A stretch of 64,000 nucleotides of DNA from an uncultured Alphaproteobacteria bacterium (GTDB lineage: Bacteria > Pseudomonadota > Alphaproteobacteria > Rs-D84): the NCBI GenBank assembly GCA_944390125.1, contig CALXOX010000001.1, positions 56,427-120,426 on the forward strand. Direction: 5' to 3'. Positions 36,842 to 47,032 of this stretch are shown here, one piece after another; position 1 is the first letter of the stretch, and the number at the start of each line of letters is the position of its first letter. The notes beneath the pieces are model-generated. The model saw only the letters and a program-made list of their open reading frames with translations. It had not been told where the DNA came from and searched no databases. The position numbers and the translations under genes are program-made.

Positions 36842-38647
36842 CTACTTGACCTTTTTACCCTTAAACTGGATATCACGTAATTTCTTGTATTCTCCATCCA
36901 AAGCAACTAATTCTGCATCCGTACCCTGCTCTACAATATGTCCATCTTTAACAACACATATTATATCTGCATCCAAAATTGTTGATAAACGGTGCGCAAT
37001 TACAAAAGTTGTGCGCCCTTTCATTAAATCCTGCAACGCCGCCTGAATCAACTTCTCACTCTGAGTATCCAGCGCAGAAGTTGCTTCGTCTAATAATAAA
37101 ATAGGAGCATCTTTCAAAATTGCGCGTGCGATAGCAATTCTCTGTTTCTGTCCACCAGATAACAAAGCACCACCTTCACCAACCAAAGACTTATATTTAT
37201 GCGGGAACGACATAATGAATTCATGTGCATTTGCCGCCTTTGCCGCCGCTTCTACCTGCTCTGGCGTCGCGTTAGGTGCACCATATTTAATATTGTCTTC
37301 AATTGTTCCATTAAACAAAAACACGTCTTGTGAAACTTCTGCAATATTCTTACGCAAAGAATGTAAGGTGTACTTACGAATATCCGTACTATTTATTTCT
37401 ACTTTACCCTTTTGTGGTTCATAAAAACGTTCAATCAAGTTGAACATAGTTGTCTTTCCACCACCAGACGGGCCAACCAAAGCACAAACCTTGCCAGCAG
37501 GAACATTTAAATTTATGTCTTGCAAGACAGGTTCTTCTGGTACATAGGCGAAAGAAACATGACTGAATTTTACAGACATTTTACCTGACTTCAACTCTTT
37601 CGCATCTGGCAAATCCTGAATATCTGGTTTACTATCCAAAAAGTCAAACAAAACTTCCGCTGCCAACAAACCATGCTGAACAGTATTGCTTGTACTTGTA
37701 ATATTACGTGCTGGCTTATAAGCCGCAGTCAAAGCTAACAAAAACGCAGTAAAATCACCGGTTGTAATAGCCCCCGAAACAATAAAGTGCCCACCAGCAA
37801 TCAAAGCCAAACACAAACCGATTGAAATCATCAATTCCAACAAAGGTGATTGTAAGGCAAACGCCTGTGTACCTTTGTAAGAATTTACCATAGAAGAGTT
37901 TAAGACTCTGTCAAATTTTTTGGCCTCTACATCTTCATTTGCAAAAGCCTGTATAGTTTTTATTCCGTGCAAAGTTTGATTCAAATGCTGGGAAACATCA
38001 TTAGCAATACCGAACGATTCGCGAGATAGCTTACGGCGCTTACGCATAATCAATATCATAGGAATCATTATCGCCGGCACCAAGAACAATAACACAGCAC
38101 ACAATTGGGGCGCATAGTAAACCATCAAGCCCAAAGTCATTGCCAAGGTCGCGATCTGCTGAACTGTGCTAATTAAAGTACCAGTAACCAAATTCAATAC
38201 CGCCCCGGCTTGAACACTGAAGTAATTCAAATGCTTACCGATACCATCACCATAAAACTTAGAAACGTTCATTCTAACCATATGGTCATAAATTCTTTTT
38301 TGCAAATCCGCACTGGCATTCAATCCAGCCTTAGCCATGATTAGCGATTTAGAATAGCTAAATACACCTTTAAATCCGAACGCAGCAATAACCTGCAAAC
38401 CAAAGAAATAAATATTGGTCATGCTCTTTTGTATAAAGGCCTTATCTACAACCTGCTGGACAAGCGTAATAGTGTATGCTTCTGCAGCAGCAGCCAAAAT
38501 GGTTGCCAAGACACCCATAACCAGCCACTTCCATTGAGGCTTGCCAATTTCACGCCAAACACGCGCATACAAAGACCATTTAATGCGACCGTTACTTTCG
38601 TCGCCCTTTATAAGTTTTTTCAAAGATTTTTTCATTTTCGTAAACAT
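36842..38647 (-). CDS. ABC exporter, fused membrane and ATPase domains (MsbA-like)
   Basis: 601 aa half-transporter that should work as a homodimer in the inner membrane. Six membrane segments span about residues 40-325; the nucleotide-binding domain (about 355-595) has Walker A GPSGGGKTT, signature LLSGGQKQR, Walker B ILLLDEATSALD and the switch His in VIAHRLST. The best match by eye is the MsbA/lipid or multidrug exporter group, but the substrate cannot be read from sequence. The gene is transcribed toward the 570-aa gene and away from tRNA-Ala. An in-frame ATG at 38635 is an alternative start; neither has a strong ribosome site. Confidence 0.9.
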   Translation of the reverse strand: MFTKMKKSLKKLIKGDESNGRIKWSLYARVWREIGKPQWKWLVMGVLATILAAAAEAYTITLVQQVVDKAFIQKSMTNIYFFGLQVIAAFGFKGVFSYSKSLIMAKAGLNASADLQKRIYDHMVRMNVSKFYGDGIGKHLNYFSVQAGAVLNLVTGTLISTVQQIATLAMTLGLMVYYAPQLCAVLLFLVPAIMIPMILIMRKRRKLSRESFGIANDVSQHLNQTLHGIKTIQAFANEDVEAKKFDRVLNSSMVNSYKGTQAFALQSPLLELMISIGLCLALIAGGHFIVSGAITTGDFTAFLLALTAAYKPARNITSTSNTVQHGLLAAEVLFDFLDSKPDIQDLPDAKELKSGKMSVKFSHVSFAYVPEEPVLQDINLNVPAGKVCALVGPSGGGKTTMFNLIERFYEPQKGKVEINSTDIRKYTLHSLRKNIAEVSQDVFLFNGTIEDNIKYGAPNATPEQVEAAAKAANAHEFIMSFPHKYKSLVGEGGALLSGGQKQRIAIARAILKDAPILLLDEATSALDTQSEKLIQAALQDLMKGRTTFVIAHRLSTILDADIICVVKDGHIVEQGTDAELVALDGEYKKLRDIQFKGKKVK

Positions 38648-38719
38648 AGCACTACATTATATGTTGTGTAACAAAATCTGTCCAGAGAAAGATTACAATC
38701 ACATTTTTTCATTTTTAAT

Positions 38720-38748
38720 TTGACAATACGACCAAAAGTGTATAAAAT
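38720..38748 (+). promoter_or_regulatory. predicted promoter of tRNA-Ala and rpsU
   Basis: TTGACA (38720-38725), a 17-nt spacer, then TAAAAT (38743-38748), about 30 nt before the tRNA-Ala 5' end. A near-consensus promoter for a highly expressed RNA gene. Confidence 0.75.
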
Positions 38749-38779
38749 TCGTTGGCTTTAAGAAAAAAGGCAAAGTTTT

Positions 38780-38855
38780 GGGGTCATAGCTCAGTTGGTA
38801 GAGCACCTGCTTTGCAAGCAGGGGGTCGTCAGTTCGAGTCTGATTGGCTCCACCA
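38780..38855 (+). tRNA. tRNA-Ala, anticodon TGC
   Basis: 76 nt with encoded CCA. Acceptor GGGGTCA pairs with TGGCTCC and includes the G3-U70 wobble that marks alanine tRNAs. The anticodon stem CCTGC/GCAGG encloses TTTGCAA (anticodon TGC). T-arm with TTCGAGT. rpsU begins 33 nt downstream, so both are probably on one transcript. Confidence 0.97.
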
Positions 38856-38888
38856 AAAATAAATTGCGTTAAAGGGGGTGAATAACCG

Positions 38889-39095
38889 ATGGTAAAAGTT
38901 CTAGTTCGCGACAATAACGTAGAACAGGCTTTGCGCGTTGCAAAACGTAAATCACAGAAGGAAGGTCTGTATCGCGAAATGAAAGAACGTCAGCGTTATG
39001 AAAAGCCAACAACAAAACGCAAACGTTTGAAAGAAGAAGCCGTTCGCAACGAAAAGAAACGTCAATCAAAACAGCGTATGGTTTTCGGATTCTAA
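38889..39095 (+). CDS. rpsU: 30S ribosomal protein S21
   Basis: 68 aa. Conserved features are [20 protein letters not shown] at the start and a basic C-terminus rich in Arg/Lys ([18 protein letters not shown]). AAAGGGGGTG provides a strong ribosome site. It follows tRNA-Ala by 33 nt. Its last 60 nt and terminator are duplicated immediately downstream (39137-39230). Confidence 0.96.
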   Translation: MVKVLVRDNNVEQALRVAKRKSQKEGLYREMKERQRYEKPTTKRKRLKEEAVRNEKKRQSKQRMVFGF

Positions 39096-39098
39096 TAA

Positions 39099-39125
39099 AA
39101 AAATCTGCCGACTTGGCAGATTTTT
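39099..39125 (+). terminator. terminator of rpsU
   Basis: AATCTGCC/GGCAGATT hairpin followed by TTTTTATTTTT. Confidence 0.85.
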
Positions 39126-39136
39126 ATTTTTCTCTA

Positions 39137-39230
39137 GAAGCCGTTCGCCGCCAAACAGAACCATCAGTCAAAACAGCGTATGATTTTCGGGTTCTAATGA
39201 AAAAATCTGCCAAAATGGCAGATTTTTATT
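39137..39230 (+). pseudogene. tandem degenerate copy of the rpsU 3' end with its terminator
   Basis: This stretch repeats 39036-39128 with a period of 101 bp. It starts GAAGCCGTTCGC, continues with the near-identical CAGTCAAAACAGCGTATG, the altered stop region (GGGTTCTAATG) and a second ATCTGCC/GGCAGAT terminator. About 20 positions in the middle have diverged, and there is no start codon. It is a broken partial duplicate, not a gene. Its hairpin now also lies just past the clpX stop. Confidence 0.85.
39200..39228. terminator. duplicated terminator, shared with clpX
   Basis: AAATCTGCC/GGCAGATTT hairpin with T tracts on both strands. On the minus strand it lies 30 bp beyond the clpX stop and probably ends the clpP-clpX transcript. 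Confidence 0.75.
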
Positions 39231-39257
39231 TCTCTCGATTCGTTTTTAGTTGATTTT

Positions 39258-40532
39258 TTAAGCCACTTTCTTTGCATCACGCAGAATTTCGATTGGCGCT
39301 TTCTTACCAGATACCACATTTTTATCTATTACAATCTCGGCCAAATCTTCTTTTTCTGGTGCTTCAAACATAGGTTGCAACAAAAGCTTCTCCAAAATAC
39401 TGCGCAAACCACGTGCACCCGTTTTACGGGCAACCGCCAGCTTAGCAATTTCACGCAATCCGTCTTCTTTTATTGTCAGTTTCACACCGTCCATTTCTAA
39501 CATTGCTGCGTATTGCTTTACAATCGCATTCTTTGGCTCCGTCAGTATCTTCATCAACGCCGCTTCATCCAAATCTTGCAATGTTGTAACTATTGGCATA
39601 CGACCAATCAATTCAGGAATAATACCAAATTTCACCAAGTCTTCCGGTTGAACATCATCTAAATAATTTTTAGATTCACGCTCTTTCTTTGATTCAACAT
39701 TGGCACCAAAACCGATACCTGCACGTTCGTTCTTTCGTGCCCCAATAATCTTGTTCAATCCATCAAAAGCACCGCCACAAATAAACAAAATCTTGCTGGT
39801 ATCTAATTGAACGGTGGCTTCACCAGGATGTTTGCGCCCTGCACCGCCGGCTGGCACGTTTGCGACAGTACCTTCAACCAATTTCAACAATGCCTGCTGT
39901 ACACCTTCACCAGAAACATCGCGCGTCAGAGAAGGATTTTCTGATTTACGTGCAATTTTATCAATTTCGTCGATATAGATAATTCCACGACTCGCACGTT
40001 CCACATCAAAGTTTGCATTTTGCAACAAACGTGTCAAAACACTTTCAACATCATCACCGACATATCCAGCTTCAGTCAATGTGGTAGCATCAGCAATGGC
40101 AAACGGAACATCCAATATGCGCGCCAAAGTCTGTGCAAATAAAGTTTTACCTGTACCAGTCGGTCCAATCAACAAAACATTAGACTTCTGTATCTCAACG
40201 TTTGTATTCAGGGCAACACTATGACGTTTGTAATGATTATATACTGCCACAGATAACGTACGTTTGGCGTCATCCTGCCCAACGATATATTCGTTCAAGA
40301 AATTATAAATCTGACGTGGTGTTGGCAACTTAGAAGTATCATGCCCTACCTCGGCCTTCAAATCGTCTGCCATAATGTCATTGCACAGATTGATACACTC
40401 ATCACAAATGCAAACGTTACGCCCACTAACAAGTTTTTTTACTTCATAAACAGCCTTGCCGCAGAAACTGCAAAATTGTGGTGTCCCGTTTGTTTGCGTT
40501 TCTTCTGTGGACTTTATTTTATCATCGCTCAT
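39258..40532 (-). CDS. clpX: ClpX, ATPase subunit of ClpXP protease
   Basis: 424 aa. The N-terminal zinc-binding domain has four cysteines (CSFCGKAV, then [10 protein letters not shown]; about residues 21-50). The AAA+ module has Walker [18 protein letters not shown] (pore region), Walker [10 protein letters not shown] and the sensor region [11 protein letters not shown]. ClpX unfolds tagged substrates and feeds them to ClpP. It follows clpP by 31 nt on the same strand, the standard operon. In alphaproteobacteria ClpXP degrades cell-cycle regulators such as CtrA and CcrM-related factors. Here ccrM lies 0.5 kb beyond clpP, which may be coincidental. Confidence 0.97.
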   Translation of the reverse strand: MSDDKIKSTEETQTNGTPQFCSFCGKAVYEVKKLVSGRNVCICDECINLCNDIMADDLKAEVGHDTSKLPTPRQIYNFLNEYIVGQDDAKRTLSVAVYNHYKRHSVALNTNVEIQKSNVLLIGPTGTGKTLFAQTLARILDVPFAIADATTLTEAGYVGDDVESVLTRLLQNANFDVERASRGIIYIDEIDKIARKSENPSLTRDVSGEGVQQALLKLVEGTVANVPAGGAGRKHPGEATVQLDTSKILFICGGAFDGLNKIIGARKNERAGIGFGANVESKKERESKNYLDDVQPEDLVKFGIIPELIGRMPIVTTLQDLDEAALMKILTEPKNAIVKQYAAMLEMDGVKLTIKEDGLREIAKLAVARKTGARGLRSILEKLLLQPMFEAPEKEDLAEIVIDKNVVSGKKAPIEILRDAKKVA

Positions 40533-40563
40533 ATTCTGTATTCTCCCACATCTTATGATAAAA

Positions 40564-41145
40564 TTATTTACGTTTTAAGACGCCATCTATCAGACCAAAA
40601 TCTTTAGCTTCGTCTGGATCCATCCAATTATCACGTTCCATTGCGTCAAACAATTCTTTTTCTTTGCGTCCAGTAAACTCAGCCATTTGCTTTATTAAAG
40701 TCTTTTTATTTTTCTGATACTGCGTCATACGAATTTCCATATCAGTAATCTGACCTTCTGCACCAGCCAACGGTTGATGTATCATTATCTGTGTGTTAGG
40801 CAAAACGAAACGTTTACCCTTTTCACCAGCTGCCAACAAAACAGATCCCATGGAAGCAACCAAACCCATACCAATCGTAGAAACTGGTGACTTTATATAC
40901 TGCATAGTATCCATAATCGCCCAACCTGCAGAAACATCACCCCCCGGTGAATTGATATATACAGAAATCTCAGCGTTTGGATTTTCAGATTCCAAAAACA
41001 ACAACTGTGCAACAACAGTATTTGCCATATTGGGTTCAATCTGACCGCTAATCATAACAATACGGTCGCGCAATAATCTTGAAAAAATATCAAAAGAACG
41101 CTCTCCTCTTGGAGACTCTTCTATAACAACCGGTATCAAAGCCAT
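40564..41145 (-). CDS. clpP: ClpP, proteolytic subunit
   Basis: 193 aa, no long propeptide. Catalytic triad Ser98 (GLVASMGSV), His123 (MIHQPLAG) and Asp172 (ERDNWMDP). It forms the tetradecameric protease with ClpX, encoded 31 nt downstream. The upstream 160 bp is shared with the divergent small gene at 41310. Confidence 0.97.
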   Translation of the reverse strand: MALIPVVIEESPRGERSFDIFSRLLRDRIVMISGQIEPNMANTVVAQLLFLESENPNAEISVYINSPGGDVSAGWAIMDTMQYIKSPVSTIGMGLVASMGSVLLAAGEKGKRFVLPNTQIMIHQPLAGAEGQITDMEIRMTQYQKNKKTLIKQMAEFTGRKEKELFDAMERDNWMDPDEAKDFGLIDGVLKRK

Positions 41146-41257
41146 AATACAAAATCCTTACTTTTTACACGTAAAACTATATCATACAAAAACCCGATTC
41201 GCGAATTTATCATATATATAATGACAGACTAAAAAAATACAACCCACAAACTTACAT

Positions 41258-41286
41258 TTGACAAAATTACATTTTTGTATTATTTA
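41258..41286 (+). promoter_or_regulatory. predicted promoter of the 96-aa gene
   Basis: TTGACA (41258-41263) with TATTTA after 17 nt (41281-41286); TATTAT at 41278 overlaps as an alternative. AAAGGA precedes the ATG at 41310. Confidence 0.55.
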
Positions 41287-41309
41287 TTCAAACAACAAAA
41301 GGATTATTT

Positions 41310-41600
41310 ATGTCACAAATAGAACATAGTATAGGTTTTTATCTGCTGGAATCTTATCGTCTGAATAAAGACATGTTGAAATTACGCGAACAAAAGCGTT
41401 ACGTTCGAACACCGATAGAACATTTTTGTATATTGTATAAAATGGCAAAAGCATCATCAGAAATCCAAGAAATACAAGAACAAATTTCCCTATCTAGTAA
41501 GAAAAAAGAAATCGAGAATGCCGAACAAAAAGCTTTTTGGGTCTACAACATCAGACACAAAGTTTCACACTTATTAGATAAAATATGTAAACAAAAATAA
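41310..41600 (+). CDS. hypothetical protein, 96 aa, helical
   Basis: Not recognised. No signal peptide or membrane segment. Nearly all of the sequence is predicted helix with a Lys/Glu/Gln-rich middle (EIQEIQEQISLSSKKKEIE) consistent with a short coiled coil; it is basic overall. A clear promoter, a good ribosome site (AAAGGATTATTT before ATG) and a downstream hairpin argue that it is a real gene. It lies between clpP (divergent) and ccrM (convergent). Confidence 0.65.
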   Translation: MSQIEHSIGFYLLESYRLNKDMLKLREQKRYVRTPIEHFCILYKMAKASSEIQEIQEQISLSSKKKEIENAEQKAFWVYNIRHKVSHLLDKICKQK

Positions 41601-41603
41601 AAA

Positions 41604-41621
41604 CGCCCCGAGCTGGGGTAT
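41604..41621. terminator. terminator between the 96-aa gene and ccrM
   Basis: CCCC-GAGCT-GGGG stem; on the minus strand it is followed by CGTTTTTATTTTTG past the ccrM stop. On the plus strand ATTTTTAT follows. Confidence 0.65.
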
Positions 41622-41623
41622 TT

Positions 41624-42730
<1,107 letters not shown>

Positions 42731-42881
42731 CTAGTCTCGCATAACATTTTACCATAAAAAGCCCGTATAAAAAAGCCGCCCCAAAACAAACAGCACAAAA
42801 TAAAGTGCTTGATTTTTATAAAAAACGCATTTTTTCGAAAAAGGTTAAAAATCACTTTCTACTTTACAGGGGGGGATTTGA

Positions 42882-43400
42882 TTGCTACCGTATACAGGTA
42901 TGAGATGTCCATATTGTAATTCTACCGATAGTCGAGTAACTGATTCTCGACCTGATACCGAAGACGCAATTATTCGGCGCCGTCGTGTATGCAATCAATG
43001 CGGTGCTAAATTTACAACAGTTGAGCGCGTGCAAATGCGCGACTTGATGGTGCGCAAAAACAGCGGTAAGCTAGAGGCTTTTGACCGTGAAAAACTACGT
43101 CGCAGCATAAAATTGGCGTGCCGCAATCGTGATGTCGGTGACGAACAAATTGAGAAATTAGTAACATCCATACACCGCCGCCTAGAAACGGAAACTGCAG
43201 ATGATACAGTCAGCAGTGCTATGGTCGGCCAGATGGTGTCAGATTCTTTATTGAATCTGGACCCAATTGCATTTGTAAGGTTTGTATCTGTATATCGTAA
43301 GTTTTCTCGTATATCAGATTTCAAGAAAATACTTGACCAAATACCAGAGGCTGATGAAGGTGCCGCCGTTTGCGCCTTGCCAAAAACATCCCTATTCTGA
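42882..43400 (+). CDS. nrdR: transcriptional repressor NrdR
   Basis: 172 aa from a TTG at 42882, which has the strong site AGGGGGGG 6 nt upstream; starting at the ATG at 42900 gives the usual MRCPYC N-terminus but leaves only ACAGGT directly before it. The zinc ribbon (CPYC, then CNQCG) and an ATP-cone (about residues 55-145, VRKNSGKLEAFDREKLRRSI) are complete. NrdR senses ATP/dATP and represses ribonucleotide reductase genes. The short tail EADEGAAVCALPKTSLF is not conserved. The lytic transglycosylase gene starts 8 nt after the stop. Confidence 0.93.
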   Translation: MLPYTGMRCPYCNSTDSRVTDSRPDTEDAIIRRRRVCNQCGAKFTTVERVQMRDLMVRKNSGKLEAFDREKLRRSIKLACRNRDVGDEQIEKLVTSIHRRLETETADDTVSSAMVGQMVSDSLLNLDPIAFVRFVSVYRKFSRISDFKKILDQIPEADEGAAVCALPKTSLF

Positions 43401-43408
43401 AATTTAAC

Positions 43409-45139
43409 ATGAAAAAAATATTCACATTTTTAATAGCAATATTTTTGCCAATTGGGGCAATTGCTGCCGATTTGCCAAACATAGACGTATTGTCAGATGC
43501 GGACGCCAGTTTATATACACAAATATTTTTATTGCAATCTGAAGAAGAAATCAGCGCCGCACAAAAATTAGAAAAACAACTAACAGACCCCTTACTTATG
43601 AACGAGGTCTTATTTCAGCGATATATATCAGACACATACCGTACACGTGGCAAAGAATTGACCGCATGGATGGAAAAATATTACGACATGCCAGGTGCAG
43701 ACCGTATGGTAAAACTAGCAAAAATAAAGCAAGCATCTGTACGCAAAGCATATATTCCACGAACAATTAGTGGTGGTGCATCAATAGAAACGGCTCAATC
43801 TGAGACATGGACAGAAAAAAAGTATACAGGCGATACCAATACTAAAATCAATAAATTCAAGCGTGCAATACGTAGTGGTTCAACCAAGACCGCCCGCCAA
43901 ATATTAGAAGATTCTTCTTTTAAGAAAAAATTGACCGAATCAGACTATGGACGGTTGGCTGGTCGATTGTCGTTCATATATTATACTAACGGCGAATTTG
44001 AACTGGCAAAGAAATGGGGTTTTGTTGCTTCAGATGCAAAATCAGAATATGGCATGTGGGCGATGGGTCTGTTGTACTTCAAAGAAGAAAAATACGCCGA
44101 AAGTAAAAAGTACTTCAGTGCAATTTTGGATCTGCCACAAATAAATAATGCCCGTAAAACAGAAGCTGCTTTCTGGGCTGGCCGTGCAGCAGATGCAAAC
44201 GGTGAACGCAGCGAAGCGAAAAAATATTGGAAAATAGCAGCTGCTCATCCAATGGCATTTTACGGTGCGCTATCATCTGTAATGTTAGGCAATACACCCA
44301 AATATGAGTTCTTTGAACAAGATTGTACAGATGAAGACATAGATGCTTTACGCGAAACAAAGTACGGCAAAAGAGCATTGGCATTATTACAAGTTGGGCA
44401 AAAAGATCGTGCTGAGTTATACTTAAAATATATGATTACATCGAAAGTTACCGACCGTACATTACACGCTATAAATTCTATAGCAACAGTATACGGTTTG
44501 CCACGAGTATCAATTCAAGCATCCAGTTTGATTCAAGACAGAGGAATTTTGGAAATTGATGACAATATCATTTATTCTGCTCAGTATCCTTTACCAGATT
44601 GGGAGCCAATGGGAGGTTGGTCAATTGACCGTGCTTTATTATTAGCTATTACAAAACAGGAAAGTGGTTTTCGTACAAATGCAACCTCTGGGGCTGGTGC
44701 AAACGGTTTGATGCAAATTATGCCAAGCACAGCAAAAAAAGTTGCCCGAGAAAACAAGGTAAACATGTCTGAAATAGACATGTCAAAACCGGAACACAAC
44801 ATGTTCTTAGGTCAGCAATATATAGTAGATTTGCTTGCACATCCAAATATAAATAACAACATTATAAAAATGTTAGCCGCCTACAATGCTGGTATGGGTA
44901 CGTTAGTTGATTTCGAAAAAATGTTTGAGACTTATGACCCACTGCTTTATATAGAAAGTTTTCCAACTTATGAAACTCGCAGTTATATAAAGCGTGTTAT
45001 GTCAAACATGTGGCTTTACCGCGCCCGACTAGACCAACCACTTACAACAATGAAAGATTTAGCAAATGGCGAATGGCCTTTATATAACAGCGAAGACGAG
45101 TATGTGCAGAAACAAATAGCCGACCGTATGTCTATTTAA
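43409..45139 (+). CDS. slt: soluble lytic murein transglycosylase
   Basis: 576 aa, periplasmic. The ATG at 43409 opens a signal peptide (MKKIFTFLIAIFLPIGAIAA). The long helical region (about residues 25-400) resembles the ring-forming superhelix of Slt70. The SLT domain (about 410-540) has the catalytic Glu in LAITKQESGF, then GANGLMQIMPSTA and AAYNAGMG. It cleaves peptidoglycan glycan strands, forming anhydromuramic ends. It begins 8 nt after nrdR; a hairpin terminator follows at 45161. Confidence 0.92.
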   Translation: MKKIFTFLIAIFLPIGAIAADLPNIDVLSDADASLYTQIFLLQSEEEISAAQKLEKQLTDPLLMNEVLFQRYISDTYRTRGKELTAWMEKYYDMPGADRMVKLAKIKQASVRKAYIPRTISGGASIETAQSETWTEKKYTGDTNTKINKFKRAIRSGSTKTARQILEDSSFKKKLTESDYGRLAGRLSFIYYTNGEFELAKKWGFVASDAKSEYGMWAMGLLYFKEEKYAESKKYFSAILDLPQINNARKTEAAFWAGRAADANGERSEAKKYWKIAAAHPMAFYGALSSVMLGNTPKYEFFEQDCTDEDIDALRETKYGKRALALLQVGQKDRAELYLKYMITSKVTDRTLHAINSIATVYGLPRVSIQASSLIQDRGILEIDDNIIYSAQYPLPDWEPMGGWSIDRALLLAITKQESGFRTNATSGAGANGLMQIMPSTAKKVARENKVNMSEIDMSKPEHNMFLGQQYIVDLLAHPNINNNIIKMLAAYNAGMGTLVDFEKMFETYDPLLYIESFPTYETRSYIKRVMSNMWLYRARLDQPLTTMKDLANGEWPLYNSEDEYVQKQIADRMSI

Positions 45140-45160
45140 TATTTAAATTTTTATGTTTTA

Positions 45161-45186
45161 TTACCACCGAAACGGTGGTATTTTTA
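45161..45186 (+). terminator. terminator between slt and rnhB
   Basis: ACCACCG-AAA-CGGTGGT followed by ATTTTTATT. It ends 6 nt before the rnhB ATG, so rnhB needs partial read-through or a promoter inside slt. Confidence 0.7.
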
Positions 45187-45191
45187 TTAGT

Positions 45192-45818
45192 ATGAAAACA
45201 AATCCTACATTTGAGATAGAAAACGATTGCGGTTTTAATGTAATTGCCGGCGTAGACGAAGCTGGTCGCGGTCCATTATGCGGCCCTGTTGTAGCCGCAG
45301 CAGTTATTTTTCCGAACCGAAGAATAGAAATTCCGATAATAATACGCGATTCTAAACAAATGACGCCACATATGCGCGCTGCAGCATATGAATGGATAAC
45401 ACATAACACAATATGGGCTGTGGCTGAATGTAGTCCAGCAGAAATAGACGAGTTAAACATTCTACAAGCATCATTGACTGCCATGACACGTGCCGTAAAT
45501 AAATTGTCATGTAAAGCTGAATTTTGTTTAATTGACGGGAACAAATTGCCTCATGATTTAACAGGAAAAGCAATTGTAAAAGGTGATGCAAAATCAATAT
45601 CTATTGCTGCGGCATCAATAATAGCCAAAGAAACACGTGATAGAATTATGCACGAACTGTCAGAAAAGTATCCATGGTATGAGTGGGATAAGAATGCTGG
45701 ATATCCGACAGCAGAACATTTGCAGGCAATTGATAAATATGGTATAAACGAACATTATCGAAAAAGCTATAAACCAATAAAAGAAAGGATGAAAAACGAT
45801 GAAACTTCGCACGATTGA
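45192..45818 (+). CDS. rnhB: ribonuclease HII
   Basis: 208 aa; removes single ribonucleotides and RNA primers from DNA. The ATG at 45192 gives a short N-terminus before the conserved GVDEAGRGPLCGPVVAAAV (catalytic Asp-Glu). Other family motifs are DSKQM, LIDGNKLP and AAASIIAKETRD. No ribosome site is obvious and a terminator hairpin lies just upstream. An upstream in-frame start at 45153 would run through the hairpin. The 3' end overlaps pgk by 20 bp, so pgk translation is likely coupled. Confidence 0.93.
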   Translation: MKTNPTFEIENDCGFNVIAGVDEAGRGPLCGPVVAAAVIFPNRRIEIPIIIRDSKQMTPHMRAAAYEWITHNTIWAVAECSPAEIDELNILQASLTAMTRAVNKLSCKAEFCLIDGNKLPHDLTGKAIVKGDAKSISIAAASIIAKETRDRIMHELSEKYPWYEWDKNAGYPTAEHLQAIDKYGINEHYRKSYKPIKERMKNDETSHD

Positions 45819-46968
45819 GAATATTGATGTACGCGGTAAATACGTTTTACTGCGTGATGACTTCAATGTCCAAATAGTAGACGGTAAAATAACCGATGCT
45901 TTCAGAATTGAACAAAGCATGGAAACCATAAAAGCACTGCGCGCATCAGGCGCACGTATAGCAATTTGTGCTCACTTAGGTCGTCCCAAAGGAACAAGAA
46001 ATATGGAATTTACGTTGGCCCCTGTTGCTGAATATATGAAAGTACCTTTAATTCCAGATTGCTTGGATAAAGATTTCATGAAAAATATGCAAGATGGTGA
46101 TTTGGTATTGTTAGAAAACGTACGTTTTTACGCTGGTGAAGAAGCAAACGACCCAGATTTTTCGAAAAAATTAGCAGAAGGTTTTGATATTTTTGTAAAT
46201 GATGCATTTGCGGTATCACATCGCGCCCACGCCAGCACAGTTGGTGTTGCAGAAATATTACCATCATACGCAGGTAAATTACTGGCATCTGAAATAGAAC
46301 ATTTGTCAGCCGTAATGGAAAATCCAAAGCGTCCATTATTATCAATTGTGGCGGGCAGTAAAGTCTCGACTAAAATTGGTGTATTGAAAGCCTTGGCTCG
46401 CTTGTCCGACAAATTGATTATTGGTGGCGCACTAGGCACGACATTTAATTATGCCCTTGGCGGTAAAGTTGGTAATTCATTATATGAGGCGGATCAAAAA
46501 GATACAGCTTTAGAAATACTGAATTACGCAAAAGAAAATAATTGTGAAGTATTACTGCCATTAGATAAAGGGGTTGCCAAAGAATTTACAGCTACAGCAG
46601 AACGCACCAACAAAGATTTCACAGAAATAGAAGATGACGACATCATAATTGATGCAGGGGTTGCCACGACAGAGCGCGACACAGCGGCAATTCGAGATGC
46701 AGCAACAGTAATCTGGAATGGAACAGTTGGTATGGCAGAATGGCAACCGACTTGGTCTTACGGTTCTTTTGCGATTGCAGAAACGATTGCAGAGCAAACA
46801 CGAGCCGGCAAATTAGAAAGTATTGTTGGAGGGGGTGACACAGTTGCGGCCCTTACAGCATGTGGTGTCAAAGACGACATCACGTATGTATCGACTGGTG
46901 GTGGTGCATTCTTAGAATTTATAGAAGGAAGAACATTACCAGGCATAGCAATCTTAGAAGACAAATAA
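45799..46968 (+). CDS. pgk: phosphoglycerate kinase
   Basis: 389 aa glycolytic enzyme transferring phosphate from 1,3-bisphosphoglycerate to ADP. N-terminal substrate motif LLRDDFNVQ (family RxDFNVP), CAHLGRPKG, and C-terminal nucleotide motifs GGALGTTFNYAL and VGGGDTVAALTACG. The GPMGVFE segment is changed to GTVGMAEW. AAGGATG lies before the start, inside the rnhB 3' end. Ends at a strong terminator. The pairing with rnhB is unusual but not functionally revealing. Confidence 0.96.
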   Translation: MKLRTIENIDVRGKYVLLRDDFNVQIVDGKITDAFRIEQSMETIKALRASGARIAICAHLGRPKGTRNMEFTLAPVAEYMKVPLIPDCLDKDFMKNMQDGDLVLLENVRFYAGEEANDPDFSKKLAEGFDIFVNDAFAVSHRAHASTVGVAEILPSYAGKLLASEIEHLSAVMENPKRPLLSIVAGSKVSTKIGVLKALARLSDKLIIGGALGTTFNYALGGKVGNSLYEADQKDTALEILNYAKENNCEVLLPLDKGVAKEFTATAERTNKDFTEIEDDDIIIDAGVATTERDTAAIRDAATVIWNGTVGMAEWQPTWSYGSFAIAETIAEQTRAGKLESIVGGGDTVAALTACGVKDDITYVSTGGGAFLEFIEGRTLPGIAILEDK

Positions 46969-46983
46969 AAACTTCGAAAAAAT

Positions 46984-47010
46984 AAAATCCCGCCTTTTGG
47001 CGGGATTTTT
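46984..47010. terminator. terminator after pgk
   Basis: AAAATCCCGCC/GGCGGGATTTTT stem-loop with T tracts on both strands; lies between pgk and the converging DsbA-like gene. Confidence 0.85.
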
Positions 47011-47032
47011 ATGTATCATCTTAAATCATCTA

